Below are positions 26,659-33,614 of a stretch of 34,227 nucleotides of DNA, one piece after another (positions within the stretch are counted from its first letter, which is position 1; each line of letters begins with the position of its first letter). The DNA comes from RGIG7378 sp045588325 (GTDB taxonomy: Bacteria; Bacillota; Clostridia; RGIG7378), in the NCBI GenBank assembly GCA_045588325.1, contig JAZNEA010000099.1, positions 1 through 34,227 of the forward strand. The letters run 5' to 3'. A program made the position numbers and the translations under genes. The notes below the pieces were generated by a model. That model was not told the origin of the DNA, searched no databases, and worked only from the letters and a program-made list of their open reading frames with translations.

Positions 26659-28026
26659 TTACTTTTTGTTGCTACCAGCCAGCTCGATGCTGATGGCAAA
26701 GCTACCTGTTGCTGCGGAGTTGACGCAGTCCACATCCTGTCCCTCCAGCCACACAAACATACGCACTCTCTGCGGGACTCCCCCCTGTAGTTCGGTCAAA
26801 AATACATCCTCTGTTGCGCCATTCTGTGCTAAATGTGCTAACTCATTTGACGTTGCCAGCTTGTCTGATCCAGCTACACTGTACAAATCTCCTGTATTTC
26901 CAACGAAATTTCCTTTGTTTACGTATGGATGGATCTGATACTGTAACCATTCCTCCATAAACTTATCTCTGAGGGTTATGCCATTCTCTCTATCCAGGCT
27001 CTTCCCTGCCACAAATGTTTGAAACATCTGTGAAATCAAAGGTTCTCCGGAATTTTCAGCTAGCTTCCATCTATTAGTTAGCTGTACTGTGAGTCTGTCG
27101 CCGATGTCTGTAGCAATCCCTCCTATCCCCAGAGGCTCAGTCAACACATATTGGCCATCGGCTACTGTCATCCCGTTAGATGTTAAATACCCCGCGGGGT
27201 GCAAATCTCCATTGGGTTCATAAATGGTAAAACGTGTCGCACTGCTATATAGTGCACTACTACCAGTCTCGGCATACACGCCCTGAAGCCTGCTATATGA
27301 GCTATTGAAGCCCTCACTTTTGGAGTACAGCAACATGGTGTCGTCCACCAACGCATCCTGATTAATCAGGAAACCGACTCTCATAGACGCCGCCGCATGC
27401 TGGTTAACGCCTGTCATGCCATAGATAACCTGCCCGTCTACTACCACAGGCTCAGCATCTAACAGGTCAATTACGTATGATCCTGCTCCGTCATCTCCTG
27501 TAGAGACTCGTAGCTTGTACCCATCAATTGGAGCAACTACCCAAAAATCAATGTAGACGTAGTGACCCTTGAGCAGTTCGTCCGTATTTTCGCCTTTCAA
27601 ATTAGCATAGGTCAACATGTTGTCCTTAATGAACTCGGTTGTGGGCTTAATTTGTCCAACATATTTCGTTCCGGACAGCACCTCTGCATCGTTTGTCTCG
27701 TAGTATGTTGGCACATACCAGGTCTCTCCATCTGCCGTAGATACTGGGATTAAGCCAGCCAGCTCGTTAAGGTAATCATATCCATCCGCCTCTACAAAGC
27801 TCAGATTATCAGAAAAGGCGCCTGGATAATGGTATGTTTTTCCATCTACAACCTGAACAACATCGGGAGCAACCAATATAGTATGTCCTCCACTGACCGT
27901 CATCTGAATACCCTGCATTACAGGACTGTCTGATATGGTGAGCCATGCAAAAGATGTGGCTACAACCATAACCGCTGCAGCAACAAGCATCACCATGGAT
28001 ATCAACAACTTAGTGTATTGTTTCAT
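26659..28026 (-). CDS. TasA/CalY-like secreted protein with SipW-type signal
   Basis: 455 residues. The signal ends in ATSFAWLTIS (23-32). The mature part shares motifs with the protein at 32381-33376: DGAGSYVI (about 179-187), MRVGFLIN, IYEPNGDLH (about 266-274), and FVWLEGQDVDC (424-434) near the C-terminus. These mark them as paralogues. The fold is predicted all-beta, as in TasA/CalY, which polymerise into matrix fibres. There is no sortase motif or C-terminal helix. I chose the ATG at 28024-28026 because AGGAG lies six bases before it; the ATG six bases earlier almost touches that site. The start is nine bases after the stop of the coiled-coil gene. Confidence 0.82.
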   Translation of the reverse strand: MKQYTKLLISMVMLVAAAVMVVATSFAWLTISDSPVMQGIQMTVSGGHTILVAPDVVQVVDGKTYHYPGAFSDNLSFVEADGYDYLNELAGLIPVSTADGETWYVPTYYETNDAEVLSGTKYVGQIKPTTEFIKDNMLTYANLKGENTDELLKGHYVYIDFWVVAPIDGYKLRVSTGDDGAGSYVIDLLDAEPVVVDGQVIYGMTGVNQHAAASMRVGFLINQDALVDDTMLLYSKSEGFNSSYSRLQGVYAETGSSALYSSATRFTIYEPNGDLHPAGYLTSNGMTVADGQYVLTEPLGIGGIATDIGDRLTVQLTNRWKLAENSGEPLISQMFQTFVAGKSLDRENGITLRDKFMEEWLQYQIHPYVNKGNFVGNTGDLYSVAGSDKLATSNELAHLAQNGATEDVFLTELQGGVPQRVRMFVWLEGQDVDCVNSAATGSFAISIELAGSNKK

Positions 28027-28035
28027 GGTCATCTC

Positions 28036-29826
28036 CTATCGCGCCTTTGCGTTCCTTCGCTTTTCCAGCGCGGCCTGCTGCCTTTGCTGCTCTTGGATAC
28101 GAACTAGCCTCTGTGTGCCTCTGTACTCCTCAAACCGCTCTAGCTCCAGGATGACGGAATGCAAGGTTACCAGATCCTTTTGCCTCTGGAGTTCCTGGGC
28201 ACGACGCTCTTCTTCCTCAGCACGAAGTCTAGCCAATTCTGCCTCTTGTTCCTGGCGAATACGTTGCTTTTCCTCTTCCTGACGACGGAGTTCGTTCTCT
28301 ATCTGCCTCTGCTTTCGCAGACGCGCATTGGCCTCTCTGCGACGTGTCTCTTCCTCCTCAAGCAGAACAACTGCATCCCCATAATCCAGTTGCTCCAATA
28401 GCTGCTGGTGTGCTGTTGCAGCCTCTGCTCGAGCTTCAAGTCTGTTCTGCAAATTGGAAGTAAAGTCTGTCAAGTCCTTTTTGAAAAGATTGCTACGGCG
28501 TCGGAATTCAATCTCCTGCTCCATCTTCTCCTGTAGCAATCGTTGTTCCTCGCGCTCCTTTTCAACACGCTGGCGTTCTTTTTCTGCCTCTTTCTCCTTT
28601 TTTATGCGCTCTTTTTCTGCAGCCTTTTCTTGTCGAATACGCTCTTCTTCCGCCTTTTTTCGCTGACGCTGTTCCTCTACCAAACGATGGCGCTCTGCGG
28701 ACTCCTCCTTCATGAGCTGTGATTTTGTCAACTCCTCAATCAGAACCTTGCGGACCTCCACGTCTGGAAGATCGTAGTCCTCTGTCAGCTCCTCAATAAT
28801 CTCCTTAATGAATTTTGGCTTCAGCGTGCGTTTCTTTTCTTTGGTTGAGGTAGAAACTTGCCTATCCTCCTCATCCTGCAAATACCCTTTAAGAACCAGA
28901 TAATTGAATAATACATTGTGAAATATGTCACGCTGTAATGTTTCATTCACCTCTGGATTTTGCTCTACAACACGGATCGTATATCCCACGCTATCGTAGG
29001 ATTGCAGGAACTCAAACAATTCCACAATCTTATGGTAACTGGGATTCTTCTTTAACACGTTGGTCTTGGTGATATTTCCCTTTACACGAGAAAGCTTGCT
29101 CATTTTCTCAGCAAACTCTGTATTCATATACATTGACAACACACGATATAAACGAGAGATTCTATTGAACACCTCGCTGTTGCGATCATCTGTATCTAAT
29201 GGATTCTCCACCTTCTTGATATGCATGTACATATCCAAATGCACATGCTCCGTAAGACTGTCCATGTTGGATTCAACCTTTAGCTTTGCTCCATATTCGT
29301 CAGCCATGGCAGAAAACAGGGCATCGTGGCGGATCTTTACAAAGTGATGAGCCATTTCTAAGGCTGTATATACCAGTCGATTCTCGTAAAGTTCGGTACT
29401 ATCTTCTCGGTAACGCTGCATAAGCCTTGCTGGCCTTACGTCTCCAGAATCACTGTCAAAATCCTCTACCAAGTTAGCATGCTGAGCCAAATGCTGCACA
29501 ACTTCTGTGCCCGTCTTCTTTGCATTGGCAACATTAACTACCAGCTCCTCTTCCTTGATAACGTTTCTGGGAGTGTTAATGATGGTTTGAAATCCTGTTA
29601 GCGACTCCTCAATGGCGCCGACCCATTTAATATCTACGGTCTTTATCAACTTTCTGTTAGAGAACTGAATCTGATTATCTGCTCCAGCAATAGCATCCAT
29701 GAAAAAGCTATAAAACTCGGTGCTACCAATGGCACGAATAACACCTTTGGCAAACTTTTGGTATATGGGGTCCACAAGAGACAAGGTCTCCATGTCGGTT
29801 GCCTTTATTCTCTTATCCTCTGCCAT
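28036..29826 (-). CDS. DUF2357-like protein with long C-terminal coiled coil, partner of the AAA+ ATPase
   Basis: 596 residues and no signal or membrane segment, so cytoplasmic. The N-terminal 350 residues include STELYENRLVYTALEMAHHF, which resembles the Y-E-N-R-F helix of DUF2357/COG1700 proteins that accompany McrB-like ATPases. The PD-(D/E)XK nuclease usual in those proteins is not visible. Instead residues about 365-596 are almost pure E/K/R/Q coiled coil with KEKE runs, for example AAEKERIKKEKEAEKER. It starts 21 bases after the end of the ATPase frame, with AGGAG seven bases before its ATG. It may be a scaffold joining the ATPase to the signal peptidases, whose cytoplasmic tails are also helical. 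Family assignment is tentative; the coiled coil is clear. The stop is TAG. Confidence 0.72.
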   Translation of the reverse strand: MAEDKRIKATDMETLSLVDPIYQKFAKGVIRAIGSTEFYSFFMDAIAGADNQIQFSNRKLIKTVDIKWVGAIEESLTGFQTIINTPRNVIKEEELVVNVANAKKTGTEVVQHLAQHANLVEDFDSDSGDVRPARLMQRYREDSTELYENRLVYTALEMAHHFVKIRHDALFSAMADEYGAKLKVESNMDSLTEHVHLDMYMHIKKVENPLDTDDRNSEVFNRISRLYRVLSMYMNTEFAEKMSKLSRVKGNITKTNVLKKNPSYHKIVELFEFLQSYDSVGYTIRVVEQNPEVNETLQRDIFHNVLFNYLVLKGYLQDEEDRQVSTSTKEKKRTLKPKFIKEIIEELTEDYDLPDVEVRKVLIEELTKSQLMKEESAERHRLVEEQRQRKKAEEERIRQEKAAEKERIKKEKEAEKERQRVEKEREEQRLLQEKMEQEIEFRRRSNLFKKDLTDFTSNLQNRLEARAEAATAHQQLLEQLDYGDAVVLLEEEETRRREANARLRKQRQIENELRRQEEEKQRIRQEQEAELARLRAEEEERRAQELQRQKDLVTLHSVILELERFEEYRGTQRLVRIQEQQRQQAALEKRRNAKAR

Positions 29827-29847
29827 TATGGTTCTCCTCTTGTGTCA

Positions 29848-30294
29848 TCAGTTGTTCTTCCTGAGCAATTCTATGTAGGCCTTACAAATGCTCATCGCGT
29901 TCTTTCCAAACAGTTTATCAAGGTACTGGCTGAATCTGGCTAAATCATCCTTCATGAAACCAAGACTTAGAGACTCAAACTTGCGCAAAACCTTTTTTGC
30001 AATAATAAAGTCAACAGCCTGTATTTCAGTTCCACCGCATGCTACAAAGCAAGGAACATAGTCTCGAATCTGCTTGATAACACGGTTACCAAATGCCAAG
30101 CGGAAGTTCTTGATAAGATAGCTGTTTAAAACTTCCATCTTCTCCTGAATTTCCTGACTAAGTGGGTACTTTGCCTTTGCATCGACAAACAGCTCCTCCA
30201 ACTTGTCTGTTGAAATGGCAATCGGCGGTACAGGATCACACTCAAATGCTTCGGCACGACTATCCAGGTCAATGGGAATAGCACGGTCATAAAC
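29848..30294 (-). pseudogene. C-terminal remainder of the AAA+ ATPase, downstream of the in-frame TAG
   Basis: The frame continues without a shift after the TAG at 30295-30297 for 148 codons to a TGA at 29848. It starts VYDRAIPIDLD, which contains the D-R arginine-finger motif expected just after sensor 1, then a helical lid-like domain (KLEELFVDAKAKYPLSQE onward). An internal ATG at 30199-30201 could open a 117-residue fragment, but it has no clear ribosome site and would miss the Arg. Full codon-like quality with no second lesion means the break is very recent, a sequencing error, or read through. If translated as one product the ATPase would have 536 positions. Confidence 0.8.
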
Positions 30295-31458
30295 CTAATC
30301 TGCTACAGCAAATGTTGAGTCGTCGTTGTTAATTGTACCGACAAACCAGACATTATTAGGAATCTGCACTGTACCGTTGTTAATAAGGCAGGGGTCATTG
30401 TCCCATGTTGCTGTAACAATGTCCACCTTCCACTCCTCTACTAATGGCATTTCCAGGATTGAGAGCATTTCTGCAAAATAGTACTCAACACGGGCAATAT
30501 TCATCTCGTCAAGGATCAAAATGTGAGGATCTCTATAATAATTCGCCTCGTATATTGCCCTCAAAAAGTCCGTCTCTGAATATTTTTTTGTAAATTCATT
30601 GTAGTAGCCATACAGCTCTGTTCGCTCACGCCAGGAAGGCTGCACAGACACAAGGGAGGTGTCTTTTTGAACAAACTTACCAAAGGCATAGGGCAACGAT
30701 GTCTTACCGGTACCTGAAATACCCTGCAAAATAATAATACGAGCCGTACCCATAGCTGCAACGAAATAGCGAATCATGTCCAGTTCATAATACAGCTTTA
30801 ACTGAGAAGCTGCATATGCTCTGAACCGGATACAGAACTCCTCTAAAGTTACATTCTCCTCATAAACAGGGGGCTGATAACTTGTCTTGTAGAAATTATC
30901 AACAGCTGTAAGCCTAAAGAATCGGCTGTTGGATGGATCAACACAGGGAGACTCAAAGGTGTTGCGCTCTCCAAGAACGACAGGGGTCTCCTCTGTCTCC
31001 TCTGACTCTTCTGTTTGGCCATTCTCCTGGCCTAATTCACCCTGCAACAACTGCTTAGCCACATCGGGATTTCCTCCCAATTCAGCAATTCTCATGCTGA
31101 GGAGCTTGTCCTTCTCGTAATTTGCCCTGATGAGATCTCTCTGCAGAGAATGAACCTGCTTAACCATGTTGTCGTATTCCTTAACTGGAATACGGAAACG
31201 GAATATGCGACGCATTAGCTTTGCCAACATGATGAACAAGAAAACCAACAGCACTATGAGGGCCAGATTAGCTACCAGCAACAGAATCCAATCTATAGTG
31301 GTAAACTCCCCCTCGTACGCCTTAATAATCTCCATACGCATAGGGAAATTAAGCAGGTAATTTAGGAAATTAAAGATGGCTGCAAATATTTCCAAGAAGG
31401 CCCTCAGCACACGGCCAAAGTCTTGAAAAAAGTATCTCAAAAAATTATCCACTGCCAT
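30295..31458 (-). CDS. Membrane-anchored McrB-like AAA+ ATPase, cut by an in-frame TAG
   Basis: 387 residues up to the TAG. A hydrophobic, partly amphipathic segment (about 17-38) and a membrane helix (57-78) anchor it. A helical, acidic linker follows (about 90-200). The AAA+ core has GISGTGKTS (246-254, Walker A, K252), ILILDEMNIARVEYYFAEML (Walker B, D317/E318, M-N-x-A-R-V-E-x-Y-F as in McrB-type ATPases) and FVGTINNDDST (372-382, sensor 1). The TAG at codon 388 replaces a residue where relatives carry Lys (D-K-x-x-D-R-A), one base from AAG. It separates the core from the arginine finger. A TTG start at 31497 is open but has no ribosome site; the ATG at 31456-31458 has AGGA six bases upstream. 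Likely an ATP-driven remodelling or assembly motor for the surrounding export genes. Confidence 0.83.
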   Translation of the reverse strand: MAVDNFLRYFFQDFGRVLRAFLEIFAAIFNFLNYLLNFPMRMEIIKAYEGEFTTIDWILLLVANLALIVLLVFLFIMLAKLMRRIFRFRIPVKEYDNMVKQVHSLQRDLIRANYEKDKLLSMRIAELGGNPDVAKQLLQGELGQENGQTEESEETEETPVVLGERNTFESPCVDPSNSRFFRLTAVDNFYKTSYQPPVYEENVTLEEFCIRFRAYAASQLKLYYELDMIRYFVAAMGTARIIILQGISGTGKTSLPYAFGKFVQKDTSLVSVQPSWRERTELYGYYNEFTKKYSETDFLRAIYEANYYRDPHILILDEMNIARVEYYFAEMLSILEMPLVEEWKVDIVTATWDNDPCLINNGTVQIPNNVWFVGTINNDDSTFAVAD

Positions 31459-31518
31459 CACCTTTCCTGCCAACAGATTATCCTGTAGGCAAATCAAAAA
31501 CTAGAATCTAATCGTTAA

Positions 31519-32313
31519 TCACTCCTGAGGAGATTCTGATTCATCAGCCTTCTTCTTGGCTATATCCGCCAGGAGTTCGGCCTTTAACTGCTCTCTAAGC
31601 TCTGCCTCAAGCTCTGCACGAGCCTGCTCCTGCTCCTTTTGCTTGGCCTCAAGCATATCTTCTGTGCGACCACGCTCTTCCTCATAGCGCAGGCGATTCT
31701 TAATATTCTGATACTCGAACAGCACGCGGAAGAATTGGACCAAATGGTACAAGAAGAACAAGAATACGGGAATAACAATAACCAGCAAGAATCCAGTCGA
31801 TGTTTGCAGATAGTCAAAAGCCTTTCCTAATCTTGGGATCTTGAACATGTATTTGCCTACGACCTCTGTCTCGTGAACAGTCATAGGATCAACAGAGTTC
31901 TGATTGTCTCCCTTGGTTTCAAATATCCTGAAATTGCCACCATCGTAAATTGCCTCTATACGGTGAGTGTTAAGCACTCTCTCCCCATTAATTACAGTCC
32001 AATAGGTAATTACATCCTTAACCTTGAGAGTAGTCTTATCCTTTACCTCCTTGCCTACAACCAAGTCACCTGGCTCCAGGAAAGGCGACATTGAGTCTGT
32101 CTGAATGGAGAAGAATTCAATGCCAAAAATGCTGGGCACACCATTTCCTGATGCTGAGACAAAGGAAAAATAGGTGCAGATTGCTGCCACCACAAGGGCG
32201 ATGATCAACAATACGTTTACAACAGTATTGAGAACCTTGCGGCCTGTTCCCTTTTTCTCGGGGCGACCCTCGCTGCTCTGAACAATGTTTGCGGGGTTAT
32301 TTGTCATTTCCAT
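31519..32313 (-). CDS. sipW: SipW-type signal peptidase I (S26B) with cytoplasmic coiled-coil tail
   Basis: 264 residues. Helix 1 spans about 27-52. TDSMSPFLEPGDLV (72-85) has Ser74, NTHRIEAIY (115-123) has His117, and KGDNQNS (134-140) has Asp136. The order and the His mark the SipW/SEC11 branch. Helix 2 spans about 173-195. After it comes an unusual 65-residue tail (200-264) rich in E/K/A/R (ELEAELREQLKAELLADIAK) that should form a coiled coil in the cytoplasm. Classic SipW proteins lack so long a tail. The gene lies between a TasA-like gene and the AAA+ ATPase. GGGAG stands seven bases before the ATG. The second such peptidase in the operon (25919-26629) shares only the boxes, so they are not a recent duplication. 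Confidence 0.9.
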   Translation of the reverse strand: MEMTNNPANIVQSSEGRPEKKGTGRKVLNTVVNVLLIIALVVAAICTYFSFVSASGNGVPSIFGIEFFSIQTDSMSPFLEPGDLVVGKEVKDKTTLKVKDVITYWTVINGERVLNTHRIEAIYDGGNFRIFETKGDNQNSVDPMTVHETEVVGKYMFKIPRLGKAFDYLQTSTGFLLVIVIPVFLFFLYHLVQFFRVLFEYQNIKNRLRYEEERGRTEDMLEAKQKEQEQARAELEAELREQLKAELLADIAKKKADESESPQE

Positions 32314-32380
32314 AAATTTGCTCCCTTTCTTTTTATGTGAAACTGCGCTTTTAAATATATTGACAGTCTAGGACTGCAAG

Positions 32381-33376
32381 TTACTCATCCTCTGGGATGG
32401 GGTCAAGGCCAGATTGGTTGTCCGCCTCTGCAAAGAACTGAATGTTAGCCATAATCTGGGCGTCTTTGCCAAAGTTCTGGCAATCTACATCCATTCCCTC
32501 CAACCAGATGTACATGTCAACCTTAACGACCTGCTGGGACTTTAAGCTAATCAACCCAGTATCTGTGACGAATTCACCCATAGTCTTAAATACGACATCT
32601 CGCTGAATCACATTGGCCTCTCTCCAAGTGGTCGTCCCCTGACAAATCAGCCTTTCGGCTGGCACCAGTGATTCAGTGCCGTCTATGCTGGGGGTTTCCG
32701 TATATCCCTCCGAGCCATCCAAATGTGTACTGCAATTTGGTTCGTATATATAGAAAACCGACTGCTCAGTCTGGGGTTGTCCCTCTGACAATGGAGTGAA
32801 CTTTAGGCCAATGCGTATTGCATTCTGTGCACCTTGTCCACCGTCACTGTGTAGTATTCTATCGCTGTCCCAAATTGGTGTGCCTATGAGGTACGTGCCT
32901 GCTCCATCAATTCCTTCGTTAACCTCCACGGCCTCTGTAAGACTAAGCTTAACGTCAGTCTCAGATGTGGCATAAAAGCTGACCTTAATGTAGTAGCCGT
33001 ACACATCATCTCTATTAGCATTTAAACCATCCGTCAACTTATGGTAATCGCCTGTCCTGCGGCCATCAATCCCATACTTTACGGAATAAAAACATTGATC
33101 CTGTTCTGACCATGTTACAGGTCGTAATGGTGTATTCTCCGTCAACAATTCAGCAACATCTATCTGCTGTACCCATTCCTTTCCTTCTGGCGTTGTGGAC
33201 AATACCAGACCTGATGGGGCATTAATATGGAGTCCCATGTTGCTGACTCTAGGTGTTCTGCTAATGGAAAACCAGGTGTACGTAGCTGTAACTAATAGTG
33301 AAAACAATATCATTACGAGGACCCAATACACCAAAATTAAAAAGGGCTTTCGCTTTCTTTCTTCTCTATGGCTCAT
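32381..33376 (-). CDS. TasA/CalY-like secreted protein with SipW-type signal
   Basis: 331 residues. A basic N-terminus and hydrophobic core (about 11-32) end in TATYTWFSISR (30-40), a SipW-type signal. The mature beta-rich part repeats motifs of the 455-residue paralogue: DGAGTYLI (about 154-161), IRIGLKF, FYIYEPNCSTHLDG (about 206-219) and IWLEGMDVDC (290-299). The Cys at 299 matches Cys434 of the paralogue. The acidic C-terminus ends without sortase motif or anchor. AGGAG lies six bases before the ATG. It is followed at 67 bases by a SipW peptidase, the natural enzyme for its signal. Likely a matrix fibre subunit. Confidence 0.82.
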   Translation of the reverse strand: MSHREERKRKPFLILVYWVLVMILFSLLVTATYTWFSISRTPRVSNMGLHINAPSGLVLSTTPEGKEWVQQIDVAELLTENTPLRPVTWSEQDQCFYSVKYGIDGRRTGDYHKLTDGLNANRDDVYGYYIKVSFYATSETDVKLSLTEAVEVNEGIDGAGTYLIGTPIWDSDRILHSDGGQGAQNAIRIGLKFTPLSEGQPQTEQSVFYIYEPNCSTHLDGSEGYTETPSIDGTESLVPAERLICQGTTTWREANVIQRDVVFKTMGEFVTDTGLISLKSQQVVKVDMYIWLEGMDVDCQNFGKDAQIMANIQFFAEADNQSGLDPIPEDE

Positions 33377-33534
33377 TGTTCTCTCCTCGTCCAGTTGTAA
33401 AACAAATCTCCTTCGATCTGTTTTTCCGAAAATCTGTCAGGCAGGTTTTCGAAAAAACACACCCTAGGACCACCAATACCACCAGGCGTGCACTCTTCGC
33501 GCCATAATGCTATCAATTGCCAAGATGCCTCCAT
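33373..33534 (-). CDS. Possible 53-residue leader ORF upstream of the TasA-like gene (doubtful)
   Basis: An open frame starts at the ATG 33532-33534 and ends at a TGA that overlaps the next start as ATGA. It begins MEASWQLIALWREE and ends FYNWTRREQ. For: the stop/start overlap and a frame free of stops. Against: no ribosome site, and the start lies inside a strong hairpin. It could be a coupled leader peptide or chance. Confidence 0.25.
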   Translation of the reverse strand: MEASWQLIALWREECTPGGIGGPRVCFFENLPDRFSEKQIEGDLFYNWTRREQ

Positions 33535-33555
33535 CCCGCAAATGCGAGATGGAGG
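33528..33555 (-). terminator. Strong 12-bp hairpin between two surface-protein genes (attenuator or weak terminator)
   Basis: On the minus strand CCTCCATCTCGC pairs with GCGGGATGGAGG around the loop ATTT. The single non-Watson-Crick position is G-U in minus-strand RNA but C-A on the plus strand, which supports a role in the minus-strand transcript. No U tract follows. It lies 59 bases after the stop of the partial secreted protein, so it probably lowers or protects transcription between two genes that need different amounts. Confidence 0.65.
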
Positions 33556-33614
33556 TATTGGCCTGTGTCAAAAATTATTTTTATCTATGTTAAGGATTAA
33601 TTACCTCTTGCTAA

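Noticed and set aside
29848..30201. Independent 117-residue gene
   Set aside because: It is in the same frame as the ATPase, continues its motifs, and its ATG has no ribosome site; it is the ATPase C-terminus.
30295..30297. TAG as a recoded amino acid genome-wide
   Set aside because: At least four other genes here end with TAG followed within a few bases by the next ribosome site or start, so TAG is a working stop.
28036..31458. McrBC-type restriction system
   Set aside because: The ATPase has a membrane anchor, the partner shows no visible nuclease motif, and all neighbours concern export. The resemblance is to the ATPase family only.
32364..32376. Small inverted repeat CAGTC/GACTG between a TasA-like gene and the signal peptidase gene
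   Set aside because: Only 5 bp with a 3-base loop and no U tract; too weak to call.
33562..33582. TTGACA-like -35 box near 33570
   Set aside because: No -10 hexamer at 16-18 bases; the expected place is the hairpin stem.
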